Source of the DNA: Dehalococcoidia bacterium
GTDB lineage: Bacteria > Chloroflexota > Dehalococcoidia > Dehalococcoidales > Fen-1064
Reading direction: 5' to 3'
DNA length: 5,371 nucleotides
Assembly (NCBI GenBank): GCA_011192055.1
Contig: DUES01000133.1
Span: 1-5,371, forward strand
Every line of letters begins with the position of its first letter. The stretch's first letter is position 1. This document shows, piece after piece, positions 1 through 5,304 of this stretch. A program made the position numbers and the translations under genes. The notes beneath the pieces are model-generated. The model was not told the origin of the DNA. It was given only the letters and a program-made list of their open reading frames with translations, and did not search any database.

Positions 1-150
1 AGAAGGTTACCCAGACCATTTCTTCAGACGGTGAGTGTCATCCGCTGAGTAACACTGTGAATGCCTAATTCCGTTCCTGAAATCGCGGTACTGCAGATGG
101 TCCGGTGATAGCAGCAAACCCGACTCTACAGTGGACCGTTCTAGAAAGTA

Positions 151-288
151 CTACTCGAGGGGGATTGGAAATCCCCTTTTACTAACATCAACATCCATTG
201 CCCTGACCCAGACCTTCTTCAGCAGTGTTGTTAATTGCATTAATTCTTCCCTGGACAGGCATGACATCAGTTCGTGGATAAGTTCTCC
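151..288 (-). other. In-frame continuation of the MarR gene beyond its amber stop (C-terminal remnant or readthrough region)
   Basis: Reading on in the same frame past the TAG at 291-289 gives 45 sense codons before a second TAG at 153-151. The translation begins GELIHELMSCLSREELMQL, continues TTLLKKVWVRAMD and ends KRGFPIPLE. The first part has the heptad-like pattern and the 'L-S-x-E-E-x-x-x-L-x-x-L-L-K-K' wording typical of the last helix of MarR proteins, which forms part of the dimer interface. With this piece the protein would be 159 residues, the usual family size, against 113 without it. Direct observation: the frame is open and family-like. Inference: the gene was once, or still is, read through this codon. 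A point mutation from CAG, AAG, GAG, TGG or similar, a sequencing error, or amber suppression could each explain it. Confidence 0.7.
158..180 (+). terminator. Weak plus-strand hairpin with T-run
   Basis: GGGGATT (160-166) pairs perfectly with AATCCCC (170-176) around a three-base GGA loop. The stem can lengthen by a G-T and an A-T pair (158-159 with 177-178). TTTT (177-180) follows on the plus strand, so the shape fits a small intrinsic terminator for transcripts entering from the left. It overlaps the last codons of the extended MarR frame, so the match may simply reflect coding sequence. No plus-strand gene ending nearby could be established. Confidence 0.25.
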
Positions 289-630
289 CTACAGAGCTTT
301 TTCGTAGGCCTGTTTTCCTTTCTCCGTCATAGTGATACTATATTTATTATCACTTTGCTGTTTTTTATTCTTATTTACCAGACCCTTTTCTTCCATTCTG
401 GTCAGAGCAGTTGAAATCGTGTGATGCTTTCTTAGCAGAGATTTTGATAAATTATTAATAGTTGTTTCTCCCTGCGCAATCGATAAACTGGTAAGGATAG
501 CTTCCTGTGCTACCGTGATGCCATATTGACTTAGCTCTTCACTTCTGAATTGCATCAAAATATCCCGCAATTGATGCAATATCATCCACACATACCAATA
601 TAATCTTTCCGTTGTAGGTCCCGTACTCAT
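289..630 (-). CDS. MarR-family winged helix-turn-helix transcriptional regulator (truncated by amber codon)
   Basis: MarR proteins are dimeric DNA-binding regulators, often repressors of adjacent transport, efflux or catabolic genes and often released by small aromatic or phenolic ligands. The 113-residue product has the expected order. An N-terminal helix (residues about 8-36) is followed by the conserved 'YGITVAQEAILTSL' helix (36-49). The HTH comes next, from INNLSKSLLRKHHTISTAL with recognition helix 'HHTISTALTRMEEKGLV' (69-85), and then a wing with 'SDNKYSITMTEKG' (93-105). The start at 630 is set by AGGAGG (640-635) four bases upstream of the ATG. The family is normally 140-160 residues; this frame stops before the C-terminal dimerisation helix, which is present downstream in the same frame. 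It is divergent from the importer operon and separated from it by 537 bases. The family call is firm; the ligand and target are unknown, and the protein as terminated may not dimerise normally. Confidence 0.85.
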   Translation of the reverse strand: MSTGPTTERLYWYVWMILHQLRDILMQFRSEELSQYGITVAQEAILTSLSIAQGETTINNLSKSLLRKHHTISTALTRMEEKGLVNKNKKQQSDNKYSITMTEKGKQAYEKAL

Positions 631-827
631 ATGCCCTCCTGTAAAGTGAATGTCAGGTTAAAAATAAAGTGATAGCACCATTGGATCATAGTTTACCTGG
701 AACTCCGGAAATTGAAGTCTACGTGGCTTTGAGTTATTTCACGAGCCACCGTCTATAGAAGTCATTGACTACTGCCCAAACTCTACCTTTTCACTCCAAA
801 TACTATATACCTGTGCTATTCGAGGTA

Positions 828-856
828 TTGACTGAGTGCAGAGGGCAGTGTATTAT
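828..856 (+). promoter_or_regulatory. Sigma70-type promoter for the importer operon
   Basis: TTGACT (828-833) and TATTAT (851-856) each match five of six consensus bases and are separated by exactly 17 bases. Transcription would start at about 862-864. This is the best promoter match in the gap upstream of the DppB-like gene and points toward it. An alternative -10, TATACT at 854-859, would have a 20-base spacer and is less likely. The start site falls on the edge of the TGATATCA palindrome cluster, which fits a repressible promoter. Confidence 0.6.
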
Positions 857-862
857 ACTTTG

Positions 863-1167
863 GTGATATCATTGATATATCATATATGATATCATATTGA
901 TATTCGATATGCAAATAGGATGCTCGGTAGCTAAGTTCATTAATTCAAGTTCTTTTCCAGTTTATAGCGACGGTAGATTAGCAAAATATATTGGTTCTAC
1001 CATTGGAAACCAGTATGCCGGTGGGGATAGTAAGTTAATATCCAAACCTATTAAATACTGTAATCCCCTACCATGTTTAATACCCGAAAGTAGTCTGGAT
1101 AGCAGCAGCCTGTACCAAGACAGGAACCCAAATAAAGGCCTTACATTGAAATGCTGAAGGAGAAGTG
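863..1167 (+). other. Predicted long 5' leader of the importer mRNA, with possible RNA structure
   Basis: If the promoter at 828-856 is right, the mRNA carries about 305 untranslated bases. Pairings visible in it are GGTAGA (972-977) with TCTACC (996-1001), TGGTT (992-996) with AACCA (1008-1012), which competes with the first, and GGTGGGGAT (1020-1028) with ATCCCC-T-ACC (1063-1072, one bulged T). A short hairpin CCTGT/ACAGG lies at 1109-1113/1120-1124. I recognise no known riboswitch core. The pairings may be fortuitous; AT-rich leaders also arise from decayed genes. Confidence 0.3.
864..910. promoter_or_regulatory. Overlapping TGATATCA-type palindromes, probable operator
   Basis: Five GATAT elements start at 865, 874, 888, 899 and 906. 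They build the palindromes TGATATCA (864-871), TGATATATCA (873-882), ATATCATATATGATAT (877-892) and ATATGATATCATAT (884-897), the last two overlapping. The cluster begins at the predicted transcription start and covers roughly +1 to +47. AT-rich inverted repeats at this location are typical repressor sites for MarR, TetR, GntR and similar dimeric regulators. The divergent MarR protein is the nearest candidate binder, but the sequence does not prove this. AT-rich DNA makes chance palindromes commoner, though this density is striking. Confidence 0.5.
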
Positions 1168-2142
1168 ATGCGTACATACGTGTTAAGACGGGTACTGCTG
1201 CTCATTCCCACGCTGTTTTTAGTGACTGTTGCCGTATTCTTCCTGATCCGCTTCATGCCGGGCGATATCATCGACGCTATGGTGAGGGAGCACATGCAGG
1301 ATGCGGCTATACAAGGTAGCACAGATACACTAAACCCGGATGCCCTCAGAAGTATGCTGGGGCTGGATAAACCGATGCATATCCAGTATATCGACTGGGT
1401 GGGTGGTATCATTACCCGCGGTGACCTGGGAAAGTCCCTGTGGACCGACCGTACCCTGGTTGAAGATATGGTAGCCAGAATTCCGGTAACCTTTGAACTT
1501 GGTCTCCTGACTTTAATAATAGGCAATATAATAGGCATCCCGATAGGCATATATTCGGCGGTACGGCAGGACACCTGGCTTGACTACCTGGGACGGACCT
1601 TCGCCATACTGAACCTGGCCACCCCTGCTTTCTGGCTGGCGACTATGCTGATAGTCTACGGCTCAATTTACTTTAACTGGTCACCGCCGATCGAGTACGT
1701 TCCTTTTTCCGTAGACCCAATTGAAAACCTGAAAATACTGATTATCCCGGCTCTCCTGACAGGAACAGCAATGACCGGTGGAATGATGAGGTTCCTGCGC
1801 ACCCTGACGCTGGAGGTGCTGAGGCAAGACTATGTTCGGACTGCCTGGGCAAAGGGACTGAAGGAAAGGGTCATCATCGTCAGGCACACCATGAGAAATG
1901 CAATGGTCCCGTTACTAACGATGTTCATACCCCAACTGGGCATGTTGATTGGCGGTTCGGTCATCATGGAGCAGATATTCTGTCTGCCGGGACTGGGCCG
2001 TTACCTGCTTGAAGTACTCACCACCAGAGACTACTACCTCGTCTCGGGAACGAACCTTATATATGGGAGCTTCACGATGTTCCTGATACTGCTCACTGAC
2101 TTGAGCTATGCCTGGGCAGACCCCAGGATTCGCTACAAATAA
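1168..2142 (+). CDS. ABC importer permease subunit, DppB/OppB type
   Basis: This is one of two inner-membrane subunits forming the translocation channel of a peptide/opine/nickel-type (DppBC family) importer. The product is 324 residues, normal for the family. It starts with the typical 'RRVLLLIPTLFLVTVAVFFLIRFMPGD' region (about 7-33, TM1, reading across the usual motif). A periplasmic loop with 'LGLDKPMHIQY' follows, then further membrane segments near 100-122, 136-160, 187-205, 244-268 and 288-312. The cytoplasmic coupling loop 'DYVRTAWAKGL' (221-231) followed by 'HTMRNAMVPL' is the standard DppB form of the EAA motif, and the end 'ADPRIRY' is also family-typical. I prefer ATG 1168 over GTG 1165 because AAGGAG (1157-1162) is five bases from the ATG and only two from the GTG. 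It is the first gene of the operon, 23 bases before the next permease. The transported substrate cannot be told from sequence; dipeptides, oligopeptides, opines, nickel complexes or sugars are all possible. Confidence 0.93.
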   Translation: MRTYVLRRVLLLIPTLFLVTVAVFFLIRFMPGDIIDAMVREHMQDAAIQGSTDTLNPDALRSMLGLDKPMHIQYIDWVGGIITRGDLGKSLWTDRTLVEDMVARIPVTFELGLLTLIIGNIIGIPIGIYSAVRQDTWLDYLGRTFAILNLATPAFWLATMLIVYGSIYFNWSPPIEYVPFSVDPIENLKILIIPALLTGTAMTGGMMRFLRTLTLEVLRQDYVRTAWAKGLKERVIIVRHTMRNAMVPLLTMFIPQLGMLIGGSVIMEQIFCLPGLGRYLLEVLTTRDYYLVSGTNLIYGSFTMFLILLTDLSYAWADPRIRYK

Positions 2143-2165
2143 GCAGACGGATAATCAAGAAAGAA

Positions 2166-3185
2166 ATGAGTGTAATTGAAACCAGCGCGACCGCTCAAGA
2201 AGATATTATAAAGAGACACAGCGGGCTTGTTGATTTATTAATCAGGATGAAGCGAAAGCCGCTGGGTGCTACCGGTGCTATCCTGGTACTGGTGCTGCTT
2301 TTCGCCGGTATTTTTGCAGACCTGCAGTGGATGGGCCTGCCGCAAATAGGTCTGGCGCCCTACCACTATAACGATGTCCACCTGCGAGACAGGCTGTTAC
2401 CACCATCGGCACAGTATGTTCTGGGTACGGATAATCTCGGACGTGACCTGCTCAGCCGTGTTATCTACGGGGCTCGTGTCTCTCTGATAGTCGGTCTGTC
2501 TGCCACCGCTCTCAGTACTATTATCAGCACAATCCTGGGTACCATCTCAGGCTACCTTGGCGGCAAGGTTGACCTCATCATGCAGAGGTTCATCGATGCC
2601 TGGCTTTGCTTTCCCGGACTGATTATCTACCTGACCCTCATGAGCCTTATAGGGGCTGGTATGCTGCAGGTGATACTGGTACTTGGTATTAGTGGCGGTA
2701 TCGGCGGTTCGAGGGGGGCAAGATCTTACGTTTTCTGGATAAAAGAGAGTACGTATGTGGGAGCGTCACAGGCGATTGGTTGTTCTGCCTGGCAGATAAT
2801 ATGGCATCACCTCATCCCCAATATTATGCCCATGCTAATTGTCGGTTTCTCAATGGGCATAGGGGGGATTATCCTGGCCGAGGCCGGTCTGAGTTTCCTC
2901 GGGTTCGGTATTCCACCGCCCATCCCCAGTTGGGGAGGCATGCTCAGCGGTGCCGGGCGTACGTATATGTTCGATGCCCCCTGGCTGGCTCTCTGGCCAG
3001 GTGTCGCCCTGACCCTGACGATCTACGGCGTAAACATGTTTGGTGACGCGCTCCGGGACCTGCTTGACCCGAGATTAAGGGGCGGTATGGGTGGTATCGG
3101 AGGTTACGGAACCAAGAGGGCCAGAAAAGCCCTGGAAAATCTTGCAAAGAAAAAGGCGAAGGCTGCCAGGACTGTAAAAGCCTGA
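2166..3185 (+). CDS. ABC importer permease subunit, DppC/OppC type
   Basis: This is the second channel subunit, expected to pair with the DppB-like protein in the cytoplasmic membrane. Of its 339 residues, the first 30 are cytoplasmic. TM1 follows at about 34-52, then a periplasmic part with the family hallmark 'LGTDNLGRDLLSRVIYGAR' (86-104). Further membrane segments lie near 106-130, 149-176, 222-248 and 275-292. The C-terminal hallmarks 'LSFLGFGIPPPIPSWGGML' (242-260) and 'LRDLLDPRLRGG' (296-307) are present. The coupling loop reads YVGASQAIGCS (197-207), where the family normally has YVEAA; the Glu is replaced by Gly. After 307 there is an unusual tail rich in Gly, then Lys and Ala (308-339), giving a strongly basic cytoplasmic end. 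The start codon is preceded only by a weak purine stretch (AAGAAAG, just upstream of ATG), so translation may depend on coupling to the gene before it. Confidence 0.93.
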   Translation: MSVIETSATAQEDIIKRHSGLVDLLIRMKRKPLGATGAILVLVLLFAGIFADLQWMGLPQIGLAPYHYNDVHLRDRLLPPSAQYVLGTDNLGRDLLSRVIYGARVSLIVGLSATALSTIISTILGTISGYLGGKVDLIMQRFIDAWLCFPGLIIYLTLMSLIGAGMLQVILVLGISGGIGGSRGARSYVFWIKESTYVGASQAIGCSAWQIIWHHLIPNIMPMLIVGFSMGIGGIILAEAGLSFLGFGIPPPIPSWGGMLSGAGRTYMFDAPWLALWPGVALTLTIYGVNMFGDALRDLLDPRLRGGMGGIGGYGTKRARKALENLAKKKAKAARTVKA

Positions 3186-3205
3186 CGATAGAAGATTGAG
3201 CAGTC

Positions 3206-3231
3206 CGATAAAAAGGAGGTATCGTATGTGA
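3206..3231 (+). promoter_or_regulatory. Perfect Shine-Dalgarno in a hairpin loop, followed by an ATG-TGA start-stop
   Basis: AAAGGAGG (3212-3219) is the strongest ribosome binding site in the window, yet no gene of normal size follows it. ATG at 3226-3228 is immediately followed by TGA (3229-3231), while the overlapping GTG at 3228-3230 opens a 25-codon frame. CGATA (3206-3210) and TATCG (3220-3224) can form a 5-bp stem that puts AAAAGGAGG exactly in a nine-base loop. The bases are seen directly; any regulatory role is inference. Confidence 0.45.
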
Positions 3232-3305
3232 GTTCGGGCAAAGTGACCGTACGGTGTTTCTTACCAACTCAACTACTTGAAACTTATCCACTCAACGATA
3301 TTTAA
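3228..3305 (+). CDS. Possible 25-residue small protein or leader peptide between permease and binding-protein genes
   Basis: A GTG at 3228 opens 25 codons ending with TAA at 3303-3305; the product would read MSSGKVTVRCFLPTQLLE followed by TYPLNDI. The perfect AAAGGAGG (3212-3219) lies eight bases upstream, an ideal spacing. The stop codon directly adjoins the AAGGGGG ribosome binding site (3306-3312) of the next gene, an arrangement that could couple their translation. There is no membrane segment or motif and I recognise no family. A 10-base palindrome ACCGTACGGT (3246-3255) lies inside it. Alternatives are a remnant of a lost gene start, or a ribosome standby site that loads the lipoprotein gene. 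Conservation of the frame in relatives would settle whether it is coding. Confidence 0.3.
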   Translation: MSSGKVTVRCFLPTQLLETYPLNDI

Positions 3306-3316
3306 AAGGGGGAAAT

Positions 3317-5137
3317 ATGTTTAAGAAGTTTATATGGTTAACCATAAGCTGTCTGTTGGTAGCAGCGCTGGCACTGTCTTCCTGCGGACCGGCCGCTGTG
3401 GAAGAAAAAGGAGAGGGAACGACAGTTGTTGGCGAGGTAGTGGAAAAGGAGGGCCCAGCGGTTGAAGAAGAAGCAGTAGTAGAGGAAGAACCGGAGGAAG
3501 AAGGACCGGAGATGGTGGTGGATGCCTTCGGCAAGCTGGTAGAAAAACCACTATACGGGGGCATAATTACCTATCCACTTGAGAAGGCTGCTATACTTAC
3601 AGACAAGGACCCGGCACGAGCCGGCTACGCCTTCGAAATGACCGACCAGGTTTACGAGTCCCCTATTATTGTAGACTGGGCGAAAGGACCACAAGGTACC
3701 GGAGAAACTGATTTTCAGTCTCCATATTTTCTGCCGGATTATTACACCGGTGGTCTCGCTGAAAGCTGGGAGATTATTGATTTCCAAACCATTGTCTTTC
3801 AGGTACGCCGCGGTGTTCACTTCCAGGATAAACCACCCGTTAATGGCCGGGAGATGACGGCCGATGATATCATAGCCAGCTTTAACCGGTACCTTGAATC
3901 TCCGGCTTGGGCTAATTGGCTGCGTCCTGAAGGAACGCCACCAGAGGAATGGTACCGGATGGAAAAGACCGGATCATGGGAGATTACCTACACCAGCACT
4001 AACCCGAACCCGGAAATACTAAAAGATCTGGCGAGCGTACCGGTAACACCGATAGAGATGATACAAACCTATGAAACCCTGAATGAGGTGGAGCTGTCGA
4101 TCGGGACAGGACCATTCATATTGGAAGATGTGGTCGTTAGCAGCTCCGTAACTTTTATGAGGAACCCCAACTACTGGCAGATGGACTACCGGCACCCCGA
4201 CAATAGGCTGCCATATGCAGACGGTATTAAGGGAGTAGTCATAGAGGACATATCCACCCGGATTGCGGCTCTCCGTACACACAAAGTCGATTACTATCTG
4301 TATGTCGCACCAAGGGACGCAAAGAGTCTGATTAAGACAAACCCCGAACTGAATTATAACGCAATAATACCGGCTAGTGTCGCTGGCGCATACATGAGGA
4401 CCGATCTGGAAGATGCCCCCTGGTCTGACATCAGGGTGCGGCAGGCCATGCAGATGGCCGTTGACTACCAGGAAATGGCTGAGACAATCTATGAAGGCAC
4501 CCCTTATACATTATTATGGCCAATCGCACCAGGAATGCCAGGTTACACACCGTTCGAAGAACTTCCCGATAACCTGAAGGAGCTGTGGACGTATAACCCC
4601 GACAAGGCAAAGCAACTCCTGACCGAGGCGGGCTACCCGAATGGTATCAAGGGTATATTCAATATCAGCCTCTACTGGGAGGATATGGCAACCGCGTTAC
4701 AGATGTACTGGGCTGATATAGGCATCGATCTGGAATTTCGTGTCGTGGATGATGCTGCCTTTTTCGCTACCATCACCGGAGACTATGAAGACTTGATGAC
4801 CTGGTTCAGCGGCCTTGGAAGTCTGGATGGAGTTTTATCCTTTGTTCATGGCGGAAAACCCAGTTGGACAAATGTCTCAAAGGTCATCGATCCGCTTGCC
4901 GTGGAATTTGCTGAGAAATTTGACTCTACTCTTGACTCAGCGGAGCGAACCGAGCTACTCAGGGCAGAGAACCTGCGCCAGATGGAAAAGTGCTGGGAGA
5001 TACCGGTACCGGCTCTGGTCAACTACAGGCTCTGGACTCCGTGGTTCAAGGGATATCAGGGTGAGAACTTAAGCCGACCCGACCGCTACGCATGGATTGA
5101 CCAGGACCTGAAGTACGAGATTACAGGACAGCGCTAA
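3317..5137 (+). CDS. ABC importer solute-binding lipoprotein, extracellular family 5 (SBP_bac_5, DppA/OppA type)
   Basis: This protein captures the substrate outside the membrane and delivers it to the two permeases encoded just upstream. The 606-residue product begins with a lipoprotein signal: KK at 3-4, a hydrophobic core 5-20, and lipobox LSSC with the lipidated Cys at 23. An acidic, Glu/Val-rich tether follows (about 29-66). The family 5 fold starts near 80, with the usual landmarks: LAESWEI (147-153), FQVRRGVHFQD (161-171), MTADDIIASFNRYL (180-193), GTGPFILEDV (263-272) with RNPNYW (282-287), IRVRQAMQMAVD (372-383), YNPDKAKQLLTEAGYPNG (426-443) and a 'LQMYWADIGIDLEFRVV' stretch (461-477). 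The ATG follows AAGGGGG (3306-3312) at normal spacing. It is longer than typical OppA, partly because of the tether. The gene comes last in the operon, whereas binding proteins more often come first. The ligand is not predictable from sequence; many family 5 proteins bind things other than peptides. Confidence 0.93.
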   Translation: MFKKFIWLTISCLLVAALALSSCGPAAVEEKGEGTTVVGEVVEKEGPAVEEEAVVEEEPEEEGPEMVVDAFGKLVEKPLYGGIITYPLEKAAILTDKDPARAGYAFEMTDQVYESPIIVDWAKGPQGTGETDFQSPYFLPDYYTGGLAESWEIIDFQTIVFQVRRGVHFQDKPPVNGREMTADDIIASFNRYLESPAWANWLRPEGTPPEEWYRMEKTGSWEITYTSTNPNPEILKDLASVPVTPIEMIQTYETLNEVELSIGTGPFILEDVVVSSSVTFMRNPNYWQMDYRHPDNRLPYADGIKGVVIEDISTRIAALRTHKVDYYLYVAPRDAKSLIKTNPELNYNAIIPASVAGAYMRTDLEDAPWSDIRVRQAMQMAVDYQEMAETIYEGTPYTLLWPIAPGMPGYTPFEELPDNLKELWTYNPDKAKQLLTEAGYPNGIKGIFNISLYWEDMATALQMYWADIGIDLEFRVVDDAAFFATITGDYEDLMTWFSGLGSLDGVLSFVHGGKPSWTNVSKVIDPLAVEFAEKFDSTLDSAERTELLRAENLRQMEKCWEIPVPALVNYRLWTPWFKGYQGENLSRPDRYAWIDQDLKYEITGQR

Positions 5138-5155
5138 CAGGGTTGTCCCGGCAGG

Positions 5156-5176
5156 GCGTGGTGAATTTCATCACGT
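5156..5176 (+). other. Small hairpin downstream of the lipoprotein gene
   Basis: GCGTGGTGA (5156-5164) pairs with TCATCACGT (5168-5176) around ATT, using two G-T pairs. No T-run follows, so it is unlikely to terminate transcription alone. It could protect the 3' end of the operon mRNA or be chance. Confidence 0.2.
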
Positions 5177-5211
5177 ACCATTTATAGGAAAGGATCTTTA
5201 CCAGAATCCAT

Positions 5212-5251
5212 TACGAAACCCCTCCCGGGAAATCCCGGGAGGGGTTTCGTA
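5212..5251. terminator. Strong perfect hairpin, probable intrinsic terminator of the importer operon
   Basis: TACGAAACCCCTCCCGGGA (5212-5230) is a perfect reverse complement of 5233-5251, separated by AA. The folded form would have about 18 bp and a four-base loop. The GC-rich core (CCCCTCCCGGG with CCCGGGAGGGG) is flanked by AAA on the left and TTT on the right, so it resembles a bidirectional terminator. The tail after the TTTCGTAG is only moderately T-rich (GAATAGTTATTGTTT). It lies 74 bases after the lipoprotein stop and before the next gene, the expected place for an operon end. Confidence 0.7.
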
Positions 5252-5304
5252 GAATAGTTATTGTTTATCAAGGTGTGACTACTGGAGAAATGGAGCAAGA
5301 CCGA

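Larger units (their letters stand above)
631..1167. other. Divergent intergenic region with promoter, palindromic operator cluster and long leader
   Basis: This 537-base gap between the MarR gene and the permease operon has no gene I can support. From 631 to about 827 I see only the MarR ribosome binding site (635-640), a TTGACT at 765-770 without a good -10 at the right distance, and a 7-base inverted repeat ACTGCCC/GGGCAGT (771-777 and 843-849). No convincing minus-strand promoter for the MarR gene was found. From 828 on lie the operon promoter and the TGATAT palindromes, then an AT-rich leader. An 86-codon open frame at 897-1157 (TTG start, or ATG at 909) has no ribosome binding site and a Ser-rich composition unlike any family I know, so I treat it as chance. 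Confidence 0.7.

Noticed and set aside
2..68. Plus-strand open frames entering from the left edge (frame 2 ending TGA 32-34, frame 3 ending TAA 66-68)
   Set aside because: They are too short to recognise, and two frames are equally possible. The hairpin at 158-180 is weak evidence that any plus-strand gene ends here.
99..180. tRNA-like look of the segment with GGTCC/GGACC and the GGGGATT/AATCCCC hairpin
   Set aside because: No GGTTCGA-type T loop, no consistent cloverleaf and no acceptor stem could be found. The hairpin lies in the extended MarR reading frame.
765..806. Second promoter candidate starting at TTGACT 765-770
   Set aside because: At 17 bases the -10 would be TTTTCA, a poor match. 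TACTAT at 801-806 is too far away.
864..910. CRISPR-like or iteron-like repeat array
   Set aside because: The GATAT units are only five bases long and irregularly spaced (9, 14, 11 and 7), and no spacers or replication gene are present. An operator fits better.
897..1157. 86-codon plus-strand open frame in the leader (TTG 897 or ATG 909)
   Set aside because: It has no ribosome binding site, starts inside the palindrome cluster, has a Ser-rich product with no recognisable family, and has codon use unlike the neighbouring genes. Its stop only happens to fall at the ribosome binding site of the DppB-like gene.
1077..1574. 165-codon minus-strand open frame opposite the DppB-like gene
   Set aside because: It is a shadow of the strongly supported permease gene. 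Its product is rich in Ser, Arg, Ile and Met without family features.
5252..5304. Promoter for the SDR gene after the terminator
   Set aside because: TAGAAT (5250-5255) could be a -10 but has no -35 at the right distance and overlaps the hairpin. TTGTTT (5261-5266) has no -10 partner.
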